Assembly: GCA_046317875.1 (NCBI GenBank)
Contig: JBKCVN010000013.1
Span: forward strand, 1 to 64,000
Origin: 2-01-FULL-41-14 sp046317875
Lineage (GTDB): Bacteria > Pseudomonadota > Alphaproteobacteria > UBA7879 > UBA5542
Direction: 5' to 3'
Length of the DNA stretch: 64,000 nucleotides
In this document: positions 27,009 to 36,291 of the stretch, piece after piece
Numbering within the stretch: the stretch's first letter is position 1
Layout: every line of letters starts with the position of its first letter
Position numbers and translations under genes: made by a program
Notes under the pieces: model-generated
What the model was told of the DNA's origin: nothing
What the model saw: the letters and a program-made list of their open reading frames with translations, nothing else
Database searches by the model: none

Positions 27009-27803
27009 TTATCTCGTTAAGCACAAAGGCCTTAGGTTGTTGGAGCTATTTTCTTTTAAAAACTCTACGATTTCTATCACAATAGAATCTTCTTTGAACA
27101 TTTTAATAACGTCACTGATGCGCTCAGTTAGTGTACCCTCATCGGCAAAAAGAAGTCGGTAAGCAGATCTTAGTCTATGGATAGTTTCGCGGTCCACACC
27201 CCGTCTCTTAAGTCCCACCAAGTTCAACCCACACAAACGTGCCCTATTCCCAAGAACAGACCCATAAGGAATAACATCCCCTTCAACACCCGAAAGTCCG
27301 CCAATAATGCATCCCTTGCCCAACCGAACTTTTTGGTGAATCCCACTCAATCCACCAATAATCACATGGTCCCCCACTTCAACATGCCCCCCCAAGGTGG
27401 CATTATTAGCCATCCACACCCCAGTACCCACATGACAATCATGGGCAACATGGGACGCCACCATAATAAGACAATTGTCTCCAATGGTTGTGCCCAGATC
27501 TTGGGTGCCCGCATGGACAGTGACATGCTCGCGAATTTGATTGTTTTTCCCAATAATAACCGGGGTATTTTCTTTCAAATTTCCGATGAACTGGGGAGCT
27601 CCGCCAATAACGGCAAAAGAGGCTATCTGGGTCCCCTGCCCAATATAAGCATTCTTTTCAACCACCACATGAGACGCCAGAGAAACGCCGTCTTCTAGGG
27701 TCACATTATCCCCCACAATGCTATAGGGGCCTATGTGAACATCGTTACCGATATGGGCAGTTTTGGAAATAATAGAGGTAGGGTGAATAAAGGTATTAGG
27801 CAT
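27009..27803 (-). CDS. lpxA: Acyl-ACP--UDP-N-acetylglucosamine O-acyltransferase
   Basis: First step of lipid A synthesis: transfers a hydroxyacyl chain to O-3 of UDP-GlcNAc. Chosen ATG (MPNTFIHPTSIISKTAHIG) gives 264 residues and overlaps the fabZ stop by 8 bases; an upstream TTG is unlikely. Left-handed beta-helix hexapeptide repeats fill residues 5-180; IREHVTVHAGT and the catalytic-histidine segment VASHVAHDCHVG are present, then the helical C-terminus. Confidence 0.96.
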   Translation of the reverse strand: MPNTFIHPTSIISKTAHIGNDVHIGPYSIVGDNVTLEDGVSLASHVVVEKNAYIGQGTQIASFAVIGGAPQFIGNLKENTPVIIGKNNQIREHVTVHAGTQDLGTTIGDNCLIMVASHVAHDCHVGTGVWMANNATLGGHVEVGDHVIIGGLSGIHQKVRLGKGCIIGGLSGVEGDVIPYGSVLGNRARLCGLNLVGLKRRGVDRETIHRLRSAYRLLFADEGTLTERISDVIKMFKEDSIVIEIVEFLKENSSNNLRPLCLTR

Positions 27804-28245
27804 CACTTTTATCAACAATCATCGCAGAAAAAACAGCTTCCGAGACTAATACACCATTCACATGGGCCTTCCCAGAAAACTTCCAAATAGGGTCCCTTGC
27901 CTTAATTTTCTCAACTAAAATTTCTAATGTATCACCGGGCAATACGGGTTTGCGGAACTTAGCTTCCTGAATAGTCATGAAATATACCAGCTTATCATCC
28001 GCTTTTTTTTCCGTTGAATACATAACCAACGTGCCTGCTGTTTGGGCCATGGCTTCCACAATCAGAACGCCCGGCATAACGGGATTATCAGGAAAGTGAC
28101 CTGGAAAGAACCATTCGTTTAGTGTCACGTTTTTAATACCCACAGCGCTTTCATCTTTCACTATTTTTTCCAAACGATCAATCAACAGCATAGGATATCG
28201 ATGAGGTATAAGTTTTTGTATTTCTTGTATATTTAATGAAGACAT
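27796..28245 (-). CDS. fabZ: 3-hydroxyacyl-ACP dehydratase FabZ
   Basis: Dehydrates 3-hydroxyacyl-ACP in fatty-acid elongation; 149 residues. Hot-dog fold signatures LIPHRYPMLLIDRLEKI, FFPGHFPDNPVMPGVLIVEAMAQ, with catalytic His in GHFP and Glu in VEAMAQ. Located between lpxD and lpxA, where it shares the hydroxyacyl-ACP pool with lipid A synthesis. Confidence 0.97.
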   Translation of the reverse strand: MSSLNIQEIQKLIPHRYPMLLIDRLEKIVKDESAVGIKNVTLNEWFFPGHFPDNPVMPGVLIVEAMAQTAGTLVMYSTEKKADDKLVYFMTIQEAKFRKPVLPGDTLEILVEKIKARDPIWKFSGKAHVNGVLVSEAVFSAMIVDKSDA

Positions 28246-28253
28246 ATTTTTAC

Positions 28254-29246
28254 CTATTTTTTAATAACCTTTGACAAATGCAAGACTTGACGATGCCAAT
28301 CTCGAATGGCAACAGCCGGACTTCCACCTACCGTTTCCCCATCGGGGATATCTCGCATAACACCACTTTGGGCAGCTATCGTCACCTTTTTCCCAATCTT
28401 TAAATGACCAGAAAGCCCGGCTTGACCGGCCAAAACAGAGAAGTCACCAATTTCGGTGCTGCCTGCTATACCCACTTGGCTAACAATAATACAGCCTTTT
28501 CCAATTCGAACATTGTGCGCGATTTGAACCAAATTATCAATACGACAGAATTCCCCTACGATTGTATCTCCCAAAACACCACGATCAATCGTGGTATTGG
28601 CCCCGATACGCACATGATCTTTAATTACAAGAGTCCCCAAATGAGGAATATCTATCAATTCATGCCCATCTTGCACAAAACCAAACCCCTCGAACCCCAA
28701 TCGGGCGCCTGCATGAACCACAACATGGTCGCCTATTATGGTCTTCACCACACTAACATGATCATGAATATGGCAATTTTTGCCGATTTGGACTCCGGAC
28801 CCAATGTAAGATCCATGACCAATCACCGAGCCCTCTCCAATTTCAACCCCCCTACCAATAAAAGCCGTATCCGCCACCCTGGCAGAAGGATGAATATGAG
28901 CATGATCTTTCCCAGCTGCGTGTTCAGGGATCCTAACCTCAGGATAAAGTATTTTGGCAACCCTAGCCAAAGCTGCCCGAGGATTTTCAAGCTCTAGGCA
29001 CAAAGTCCCAGCGGGAACATAATCTTTAAATTCTTTTGTGGTCAGACAGACTCCTGCCTTCGTAGATTGCAGTTCAACCAAAGATTTTTTATCAAAACAG
29101 GCCACTAATTCATCGGATGAAGCATGCTCTAAAGTATTAATACCTTTTATGGATTTATTGATCGGCGACAAAGATAACTTCAGTAAATCACCTAGTTGAC
29201 CGATGGAAAGAGATGATGAAACAGAATAAAAACGTGAGTTGGCCAT
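28254..29246 (-). CDS. lpxD: UDP-3-O-acylglucosamine N-acyltransferase
   Basis: Adds the N-linked acyl chain to UDP-3-O-acylglucosamine. 330 residues: an N-terminal uridine-binding domain to about residue 105, then hexapeptide repeats forming the left-handed beta helix. The catalytic histidine lies in DNLVQIAHNVRIGKG, and VGGSPAVAIRDWHRQVLHL forms the C-terminus. Eight bases ahead of fabZ. Confidence 0.96.
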   Translation of the reverse strand: MANSRFYSVSSSLSIGQLGDLLKLSLSPINKSIKGINTLEHASSDELVACFDKKSLVELQSTKAGVCLTTKEFKDYVPAGTLCLELENPRAALARVAKILYPEVRIPEHAAGKDHAHIHPSARVADTAFIGRGVEIGEGSVIGHGSYIGSGVQIGKNCHIHDHVSVVKTIIGDHVVVHAGARLGFEGFGFVQDGHELIDIPHLGTLVIKDHVRIGANTTIDRGVLGDTIVGEFCRIDNLVQIAHNVRIGKGCIIVSQVGIAGSTEIGDFSVLAGQAGLSGHLKIGKKVTIAAQSGVMRDIPDGETVGGSPAVAIRDWHRQVLHLSKVIKK

Positions 29247-29251
29247 GGGAT

Positions 29252-29839
29252 TTATAACTCGCTATTCAGAGGAGAATATTGAAAATTTTCTAGGTCTTTA
29301 AAAACGTCGTCCGTAATATCCAAAGAAGGCTGATGATAAGCCACTTGATGGGAATATAAAACCATAGACAATCTTTTCTTATGGGCAATTTTTCTAATAG
29401 AAGAATTCATTTTATCCTTGATAAGCTTTAAAGAGGAGTCGTACCAAGCATTAAGTTTTTTTTGGGTTTGTTCTGCTTCTTTTTGCAAATTTTCTACTTT
29501 CAAAGAAAATTGTTTCTGCTTTGCTTCCAACTGCATGCGGGACAGCTGGCTACTTTGGGCATTCCAAGATTGTTGAATTTGGATTAATTCTTGATTTTCC
29601 TTACGCAACAAGTCTTCTAGCTTTGAGAATTTTTTTTGTTGCCTTTGTAGATGAGAGTTTAAATCTTTTTTTAATTGAATGATGGCGGGCAGTTCTGCCG
29701 CAATTCTATCCCCATCCAAAACACCAACCTGACCTTTTCCCAAGGGCATAAAGGTGCGATATAGCCCAAATAAAGATAAAGCCATGGCAAGCAAAACAGC
29801 ACTATATATAAAAATAGGTGTGCTGTTTTTCTTACGCAT
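29252..29839 (-). CDS. skp: OmpH/Skp-family periplasmic chaperone
   Basis: Chaperone for unfolded outer-membrane proteins. 195 residues: an N-terminal membrane/signal segment (FIYSAVLLAMALSLFGLY), then VGVLDGDRIAAELPAI typical of OmpH, two long charged helices forming the tentacles (about residues 55-135), and a short beta end (LSMVLYSHQVAYHQPSLDITDDV). Its start overlaps the bamA stop, as in many Gram-negatives. Confidence 0.88.
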   Translation of the reverse strand: MRKKNSTPIFIYSAVLLAMALSLFGLYRTFMPLGKGQVGVLDGDRIAAELPAIIQLKKDLNSHLQRQQKKFSKLEDLLRKENQELIQIQQSWNAQSSQLSRMQLEAKQKQFSLKVENLQKEAEQTQKKLNAWYDSSLKLIKDKMNSSIRKIAHKKRLSMVLYSHQVAYHQPSLDITDDVFKDLENFQYSPLNSEL

Positions 29840-32145
29840 TAAAACCGACCCGTTCCAAAGTTGATAAGCAGAACGCTTTTTTTGTCCTCGGGTTTCGACA
29901 TGAGAGGGAACCCAAAATCAACACGGATAAGACCCATAGGAGAAGCCCACCCAAACCCAAAACCAGCTGACATACGGAGACTTTTATTATTGTAGACTGT
30001 ATCTGATTTCTCCTTGGAATCCCAGGTGGTACCGGCATCAATGAAAACAGCGCCCCGTATACCAAAGTCTTTTGAAAAACCAATCGGGAATGTGGCTTCT
30101 GCAGTGCTAGAAAACATTCTGTCACCCCCCAAAGCTTCTTTGAATCCACTTTTGTAACGGGGTCCCACACCTGCATAATCAAAACCACGCAAGCTTGTAC
30201 CACCCAGTGTAAATTTATCAGAAATTCTTGGTCTTTGACCCAATCCATCCAATACACCAAATTGGCCATCCAGACTTAGGGTCAAATCGTCAATAGGCGT
30301 GTAATAAATAGCCCCCGTAATAATGTTTTTCAGGAATTTAACGTTCCCCCCTAACCCTGACCATTGGTTGCTCAGGGATGCTATGTATCCCTCTGATGGG
30401 TTGAAACGGAAATTTCTTTTATCATAGGTCAGACCATGGGTTACGGAAGAAGCTGTTTTTGTTCCAGCCTGAGCTACGATTTGAGGGGCCGCCAATTGGG
30501 GAATAGATCCTAATTTATCTTGAGATAAAGCGTACGACCATCTTTGGGTTAAGGGTTCAGACAAGTGATACTCCATCCACACCCTTGCTCCATTACTGGT
30601 TTGCTTATAAGAGCTTTCCGATTCTTGGTCTTCTTGCGAGCGTACAGCCCCGATTCCTACCAGTAAATCTTTGTTTAGGAAATATGGATCTTCAATGGAG
30701 ACATCTAGGCTTTTATTCTTCTTACCATAGTATAGTCTCGAGCTAAACTCATAGGCCCGACCAAAAAGGTTTCGTTCAATGAACGTAATCATTCCAAAGG
30801 GCCCACTGGCCGTGTTGTATCCTGCCGAAAAGTTTATTTCACCCGTGGATTGTTCCTGAACCTCTACTTCCAAATCTGTTTTTGTAGATTCAGCTAAAAC
30901 CGGCTTTTGCTGAATGTTTATTTTCTTGAAGAACCCTAAGTTTTCTAAACAACGGTTAGAGTTCCTAAGTTTGGTAGTGTTATAAGCGTCCCCTTCTGCC
31001 AAGAACAGTTGACGACGAATGACGGAATCCACGGTTCTGGTATTCCCAATAATATCAATCTTATTAATGAAGACCTTGGGTCCTTCTAAAAGTTGATACG
31101 TTAGGTTGATTGTTTTATCTTTTTCATTGGGTACTGGCAAAATACGTATATCCACAAAAGCATACCCATGATCGCCGGCAATACCATTTAGGGTTTCACG
31201 GTCTTTTTCGATAATAGAGAAGGAATACCAATCCCCTTTCTGAGATTGTATTTTTTTCTGCATTTCTTCCACATGAAGACCCGCAATTTCAGACGTAACG
31301 GATACGTTACCGAATCGATATCTTTCCCCTTCATCTAAGGTTAAAGAAATAATAAACCCATCCTGAGACGGCACAAGCTCGGCCACAGCAGACATAACCC
31401 GGAAATCAGCATATCCCTTAGATAGGTAAAATTTCCGCAGGTTATCCTTATCCGCCTCTAAACGATCGGGGTCATAAAAGTCATCGCTGGCAAAGAACCT
31501 CCACCATTTCTTCTCCTTGGTCATTAAAATATGCTGCAAGGTATCATCACTAAATTTTTTGTTTCCAATAAAGGTAATCTTACGAACCTTTGCCGATGAT
31601 CCTTCTTCAATTTCAAAAATGATATCTACACGGTTCTGCTCGCGTTCGATAATTTTGGGTGTTACTTTTGCTGCAAAGTGTCCTTTGGCACGATAAAACG
31701 CCAAAATTCTCTGAACCTCGGTTTGGATTTTGGCTTTATCTAAAAGCTCGCGTGGGTTAATACGCATTTCTGTATTCAAAATTTTATCACTTAAGGCCTT
31801 GTTGCCCTCGAAAACAATCCTATTAATACTTGGATTTTCCACAACGGTTATAACCAGTGTAGAGCCAACTTGTTTAACTGCTACATCGGAAAAGTGCCCG
31901 GAAGCGTAGAGCGCTTTTAGCGTATTATCCAAGTCGTTTTCGTTGGGAATTGTCCCTTTTTTTAGGGGTAAGTAATTTAAAATAGTATCCCTTTCAATGC
32001 GCTGATTTCCTTCCACTACGAAATTAGAAATGGCAGCAGAGGTATATGATTCGGAAGATTGAGGAGCGTCAGACGTGCCATACAAGGAACATGAAATTAA
32101 ACTTATTAAAATAAAAGATTTTTTTAAAATAACCTTAAGCACCAC
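29839..32145 (-). CDS. bamA: Outer membrane protein assembly factor BamA
   Basis: Omp85 protein that inserts beta-barrels into the outer membrane; 768 residues. A signal peptide (KKSFILISLISCSLYG) is followed by five POTRA domains (about residues 38-430, e.g. NRIVFEGNKALSD and FINKIDIIGNTRTVDSVIRRQL). The C-terminal barrel contains the VRGF-type motif as LRGFDYAGVGPR and ends in a terminal Phe (FGTGRF). GTG start with AGAGGAG upstream. Confidence 0.96.
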   Translation of the reverse strand: MVLKVILKKSFILISLISCSLYGTSDAPQSSESYTSAAISNFVVEGNQRIERDTILNYLPLKKGTIPNENDLDNTLKALYASGHFSDVAVKQVGSTLVITVVENPSINRIVFEGNKALSDKILNTEMRINPRELLDKAKIQTEVQRILAFYRAKGHFAAKVTPKIIEREQNRVDIIFEIEEGSSAKVRKITFIGNKKFSDDTLQHILMTKEKKWWRFFASDDFYDPDRLEADKDNLRKFYLSKGYADFRVMSAVAELVPSQDGFIISLTLDEGERYRFGNVSVTSEIAGLHVEEMQKKIQSQKGDWYSFSIIEKDRETLNGIAGDHGYAFVDIRILPVPNEKDKTINLTYQLLEGPKVFINKIDIIGNTRTVDSVIRRQLFLAEGDAYNTTKLRNSNRCLENLGFFKKINIQQKPVLAESTKTDLEVEVQEQSTGEINFSAGYNTASGPFGMITFIERNLFGRAYEFSSRLYYGKKNKSLDVSIEDPYFLNKDLLVGIGAVRSQEDQESESSYKQTSNGARVWMEYHLSEPLTQRWSYALSQDKLGSIPQLAAPQIVAQAGTKTASSVTHGLTYDKRNFRFNPSEGYIASLSNQWSGLGGNVKFLKNIITGAIYYTPIDDLTLSLDGQFGVLDGLGQRPRISDKFTLGGTSLRGFDYAGVGPRYKSGFKEALGGDRMFSSTAEATFPIGFSKDFGIRGAVFIDAGTTWDSKEKSDTVYNNKSLRMSAGFGFGWASPMGLIRVDFGFPLMSKPEDKKSVLLINFGTGRF

Positions 32146-32286
32146 GCTAACTCCTCTTTATTTATATTTAAGAATCTAAAAATTCTAATCCTTGGCATTC
32201 TAAGTTTTTTCGGATTATAGAATTTTATTGATTATAAGTTCTTATTAAAAAATGTCTCACAAAAAGTGATCATCATATCTTGCACT

Positions 32287-33405
32287 TTATTTGAATAGAT
32301 TTGTTATAAAATCTATTACTTTAAAACGCATTAAATCATTCCATAGGGTAAAGAGCATAACACCCATCAATACGGCAAACCCCACTTTATAGGCAATCGT
32401 TTGTCCCTTCTCCCCCACTGGCTTTCCTGTAATAGCCTCCACAAGATAGAACAGAATATGTCCTCCATCTAGCATGGGAATGGGCAACAGGTTAATAACC
32501 CCTAAGTTTAAGGACAAAACAGCCATAAAAAATAGAAGAGAAAATATTCCGCCTTCCAAGCTGTCCTTAGACATTTTTGCGATACTCAACACGCTGCCTA
32601 GTTTAGAGGCATTTTCGCCTTTTGAAATGATCCCACTTAAAAGCCCCAATAAATCACGCGTCATGGTTCCAAGGGATTTTAAGGCCACCCAGGGAGCCTG
32701 AAAAAGTGATTGGGTTTCCATCAAGGGGCTAACACCAATAATGCCTATTTTTTTGCCCGATCCCACATTCAAAGCACTTGTTTTAAAAGAGAAACTTAAA
32801 ACATTTCCATTTCTATCTGCTTTAAGAAGAACATTTTCGCCTGGTCGCGTATTAATGTACATTTGCATTTCTTTAAAAGATGCGGGTGAAAAATCATTAA
32901 TACTTAGAACGTTATCCCCAGCTTGCAATCCAGCCTCAAACGCGGCACCCCCTTCTGCAACAGTCCCAATCACGGGAAGATCGCTGGCTTTCCCAACAAA
33001 TAAAAATACAATCATTAAAAAGGAGAATGTCAGCAAAAGATTTGCAAAGGGCCCCGCAACAGAGACGGCCATTCGTTGCCAAACCGTCTTTCCCATTAAT
33101 GTATAAGAATGCTCTACAGCAGAAAGTTTCTTTGCCTGACTAAAATCAGGTGTACTCGCATCATTTGCATCCCCAAACATGCGCACATAGCCCCCCAAGG
33201 GTACCAGGCTAAATTTCCAACGGGTACCTTTGGAATCATTCCAACCTATGAGCTCGGGACCAAAGCCAATCGAAAAGACTTCGACTTTTACACCGTTATA
33301 CCGAGCCACCAAGTAATGCCCCAGCTCATGAATAAAAACCAAAACAGTTAATACTATTAAAAATGGAAGAACCCAAGAAATAAACGGAATCAAAGAATCA
33401 ATCAT
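32287..33405 (-). CDS. rseP: RIP metalloprotease RseP (site-2 protease)
   Basis: Intramembrane zinc protease that cleaves anti-sigma factors and signal-peptide remnants. Chosen ATG (MIDSLIPFISW) gives 372 residues; earlier in-frame codons overlap cdsA. HELGH in VFIHELGHYLVARYNGVKVEVFSIGFG, one PDZ domain (about 120-205, IGTVAEGGAAFEAGLQAGDNVLSIN) and LPIPMLDGGHILFYLVEAITGKP with the third metal ligand Asp. Usually dxr separates it from cdsA, but here it does not. Confidence 0.95.
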   Translation of the reverse strand: MIDSLIPFISWVLPFLIVLTVLVFIHELGHYLVARYNGVKVEVFSIGFGPELIGWNDSKGTRWKFSLVPLGGYVRMFGDANDASTPDFSQAKKLSAVEHSYTLMGKTVWQRMAVSVAGPFANLLLTFSFLMIVFLFVGKASDLPVIGTVAEGGAAFEAGLQAGDNVLSINDFSPASFKEMQMYINTRPGENVLLKADRNGNVLSFSFKTSALNVGSGKKIGIIGVSPLMETQSLFQAPWVALKSLGTMTRDLLGLLSGIISKGENASKLGSVLSIAKMSKDSLEGGIFSLLFFMAVLSLNLGVINLLPIPMLDGGHILFYLVEAITGKPVGEKGQTIAYKVGFAVLMGVMLFTLWNDLMRFKVIDFITNLFK

Positions 33406-33419
33406 GATGTACACTTTCT

Positions 33420-34250
33420 CTACTTCCACATAAATAACATAATTTGGGGCCAAAGAAAAATAGCTAAAGTTACAAAGGGCACAACAAATAAAAAGCCATC
33501 CAATCTATCAAAGAATCCACCATGACCAGGGATCAAAGTTCCACTGTCTTTTATCTTATGAAATCTCTTAATTTTTGATTCACACAGGTCACCCACTGTA
33601 GAGAAAAAAGCCACGATGGCACAAACACCCATAAATTGATGAAGTGTCAAATTAGAGTGAATAAAAAAATGGAATAATCCCCCTACTAAACTGGCGCAAA
33701 TCAGACCCCCAAAAAAACCAGACCAAGTTTTTCTGGGACTTATTACTTCCATTAACTTCGGACCTTTTAGCCAATTTCCCACAAAATAAGCACTAATGTC
33801 ATTAATGGCTGTCAGACCCAGAATCCAAGCCAATACAAACATGCCGTCTTTTAAATGATCTAATATCCAAAAAATAGATAAGCAGGGCAACCCAATGTAA
33901 AGCAAACCTAGGGTAAACCAAAGGAATCTACGATACCATGACACCCAACTAAGGAAAACTCCTAAACTAGCCAAGCATAATAAAACCCCAACTCCCAAGG
34001 TGGAATGGCTTATAGCCATGGCATAAATAGCGGCATAAACCAAAAAAAGGATCAAATAGGGCATCCCCTTAAAAGTGAATTTACACATCTTCGACCATTC
34101 AAAACTTAAAGCCGCCGCTAAGAAAAGAACCATGATTTTCAAAGGAAGGACACCTCCCCAAAAAATAAGCGCCAGAATTGAAATCATAACAACACTGGAA
34201 AAAGTTCGTTTTTTCAAAGAAGAAAAAGATGTTAAATTCATTGGAATCAT
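33420..34250 (-). CDS. cdsA: Phosphatidate cytidylyltransferase
   Basis: Makes CDP-diacylglycerol, precursor of all phospholipids. 276 residues, about eight membrane helices. The signature ESKIKRFHKIKDSGTLIPGH followed by GGFFDRLDGF near the C-terminus and SPRKTWSGFFGG are intact. Eleven bases downstream of uppS. Confidence 0.95.
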   Translation of the reverse strand: MIPMNLTSFSSLKKRTFSSVVMISILALIFWGGVLPLKIMVLFLAAALSFEWSKMCKFTFKGMPYLILFLVYAAIYAMAISHSTLGVGVLLCLASLGVFLSWVSWYRRFLWFTLGLLYIGLPCLSIFWILDHLKDGMFVLAWILGLTAINDISAYFVGNWLKGPKLMEVISPRKTWSGFFGGLICASLVGGLFHFFIHSNLTLHQFMGVCAIVAFFSTVGDLCESKIKRFHKIKDSGTLIPGHGGFFDRLDGFLFVVPFVTLAIFLWPQIMLFMWK

Positions 34251-34261
34251 AAGAATTCTTT

Positions 34262-34996
34262 CTAATTAGACTGCTTTAATTGTTCAGATGTCTTCCCACA
34301 CCGCCGTTCACGTTGGGAAAAATCATTTAAAATAGATTGATATTCGGTTTTTGAAAAGTCGGGCCATAAAGTATCTGTAAAAAATAATTCGGCGTAAGAT
34401 GCTTGCCACAACAAGAAATTACTAATTCTTTTTTCGCCTCCTGTACGAATCAATATATCAGGATCAGGTATTCCCTGGGTGTCCAAAAAACCAGCAATCA
34501 TGGATTCTGTAATCTCTTCTGTTTTCAAGGATGAATGATCCAAGCTATTCAGAATATTACGAACCGAACGTGTCATTTCATCTCGTCCACCATAGTTAAA
34601 GGCGATTACAAGCGTAAACCGAGAATTAGCGGCTGTATTTTCCTCGGCAGAAGCAATAATCTTCAAAATATCTTCAGATAAATTTTGGCGATCTCCTATG
34701 AATTTAACCCTGATATTTTCTTTTTGAAGATTACGTAATTCTTTTTCTAAGTAGACCTTCAAAAGAGACATGAGCCCCAGAACCTCCTCTTTCGGACGTT
34801 TCCAGTTTTCTGTGGAAAAAGCATAGACTGTTAAATACGAAACGCCCAAACGAATGGATTCTTCGATCATAGCCCTTAGGGTTTCTGCGCCTTGTTGGTG
34901 GCCTAAAAGGCGGGGTTTGCCCCTCTGTTGTGCCCAACGGCCATTGCCATCCATAATGATGGCCACGTGTTTAGGTACCAAAGAAGACAGAGACAT
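34262..34996 (-). CDS. uppS: Isoprenyl transferase (undecaprenyl diphosphate synthase)
   Basis: Cis-prenyltransferase that makes the C55 lipid carrier for peptidoglycan and surface glycans. 244 residues. Diphosphate-binding IIMDGNGRWAQQRGKPRLLGH near the start, the YLTVYAFSTENWKRP motif and PDILIRTGGEKRISNFLLWQ near the end. Its first base overlaps the frr stop. Confidence 0.96.
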   Translation of the reverse strand: MSLSSLVPKHVAIIMDGNGRWAQQRGKPRLLGHQQGAETLRAMIEESIRLGVSYLTVYAFSTENWKRPKEEVLGLMSLLKVYLEKELRNLQKENIRVKFIGDRQNLSEDILKIIASAEENTAANSRFTLVIAFNYGGRDEMTRSVRNILNSLDHSSLKTEEITESMIAGFLDTQGIPDPDILIRTGGEKRISNFLLWQASYAELFFTDTLWPDFSKTEYQSILNDFSQRERRCGKTSEQLKQSN

Positions 34997-35553
34997 TAAA
35001 TGCTCATAATGTCCCGCTCTTTTTGGCTAAAGAGCTCGTCAATTTTCTTTATATGTTCATCGGTAATTTTTTGAACCTCGTCGGAAGAGCGACGAAGTTC
35101 ATCTTCTGAAATATCCCCTTCTTTTTCCATGGACTTTAATTCATCCATTCCGTCCCGTCTTACGTTGCGTACGCTAACTTTGGCAGCCTCTGTATACTTG
35201 GATGCCACTTTCACTAGTTCACGACGACGTTCCTCACTCAAGTCCGGCAAAGGCAACCGAATCAGTTGACCATCACAAACGGGATTTAATCCCAAGCCCG
35301 CTTCCATAATGGCTTTTTCAACATTTTTCACTGCTGATTTGTCCCAAACTTGTACGGACAACATTCTAGCCTCGGGCACGCTAATCGTCGCTACTTGAGA
35401 TAGCGGCATAGGAGAGCCATAGACTTCCACCACTACGTTATCTAATAAAGAAGCAGAAGCCCGCCCTGTACGCAAACTGTTAAAATCTTTCTTTAAAGAT
35501 TCTAAAGCGCTGGTCATTCTTCTTTTTAAATCAGCTGAAAAGTCTGTGATCAT
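34996..35553 (-). CDS. frr: Ribosome recycling factor
   Basis: With EF-G splits post-termination ribosomes. 185 residues, standard length; SLRTGRASASLLDNVVVEVYGS and the C-terminal LTEERRRELVK-like segment (LSEERRRELVKVASKYTE) are diagnostic. Follows pyrH by nine bases. Confidence 0.97.
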   Translation of the reverse strand: MITDFSADLKRRMTSALESLKKDFNSLRTGRASASLLDNVVVEVYGSPMPLSQVATISVPEARMLSVQVWDKSAVKNVEKAIMEAGLGLNPVCDGQLIRLPLPDLSEERRRELVKVASKYTEAAKVSVRNVRRDGMDELKSMEKEGDISEDELRRSSDEVQKITDEHIKKIDELFSQKERDIMSI

Positions 35554-35562
35554 CTTTAACTC

Positions 35563-36258
35563 CTATTCAATAACAGTATGGGTTAGTTGATTGTTTAATA
35601 CGCCCTCAAAACAGTTTTTTTCTAACAGGGAAAATACCATCAAAGGAATTTTATGTTCAGCAGCCAAAGTAATGGCGGTAGAGTCCATGACTTGAAGGCC
35701 TTTTTCTAAAACTTCCTGATAAGACAAGCGGTCAAAACGTCTGGCGTTCTTCTTATGGTGGGGATCGGCGTCATACACGCCATCCACTTTAGTGGCTTTT
35801 AGAATAGCCTGGCAGTTAAGCTCAATGCCACGTAAAACAGCAGCCGTATCAGTTGTAAAGTAAGGGGATCCCGTACCCCCCACGCAAATGACAACATGCT
35901 TATTTTCCATTGCTTCCAGGGCGCGGGATATACTAAAAACATCTACCATCCCCGCAATAGAAAAAGAGGACAATAAAGAAACAGGAATATTTTTCTCAGT
36001 AAAGGCAGATTTTAATGCCAAACCATTCATAACGGTGGCCAGCATGCCCATTTGATCTGCTTGGGCGCGGTCAAGGAAAGAAACATTTTCCTTCCCCCGA
36101 AAAATGTTGCCACCGCCTATTACAACGGCAACCTGAACATCTTTTTTCAATAACGCATGAATTTGATGCCCAATATTTTCTATGATATCTTGTGAAAAAG
36201 ACGTTGAAGATGCTCCCTTCAACGCCTCTCCCGATAATTTAATAAGTATTCGCTTCAT
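35563..36258 (-). CDS. pyrH: UMP kinase
   Basis: Hexameric bacterial UMP kinase of the amino-acid kinase fold; 231 residues. KRILIKLSGEALKG, VVIGGGNIFRGKE, VVICVGGTGSPYFTTDTAAVLR and LKATKVDGVYDADPHH are canonical. Sits between tsf and frr as in most bacteria. Confidence 0.97.
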   Translation of the reverse strand: MKRILIKLSGEALKGASSTSFSQDIIENIGHQIHALLKKDVQVAVVIGGGNIFRGKENVSFLDRAQADQMGMLATVMNGLALKSAFTEKNIPVSLLSSFSIAGMVDVFSISRALEAMENKHVVICVGGTGSPYFTTDTAAVLRGIELNCQAILKATKVDGVYDADPHHKKNARRFDRLSYQEVLEKGLQVMDSTAITLAAEHKIPLMVFSLLEKNCFEGVLNNQLTHTVIE

Positions 36259-36291
36259 AGGAAGCCCCCTGTTTGTTACCCTCTGCGAAGA

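Noticed and set aside
28404..28997. 197-codon plus-strand ORF opposite lpxD
   Set aside because: Antisense shadow of the hexapeptide-repeat codons; lpxD is unambiguous on the minus strand.
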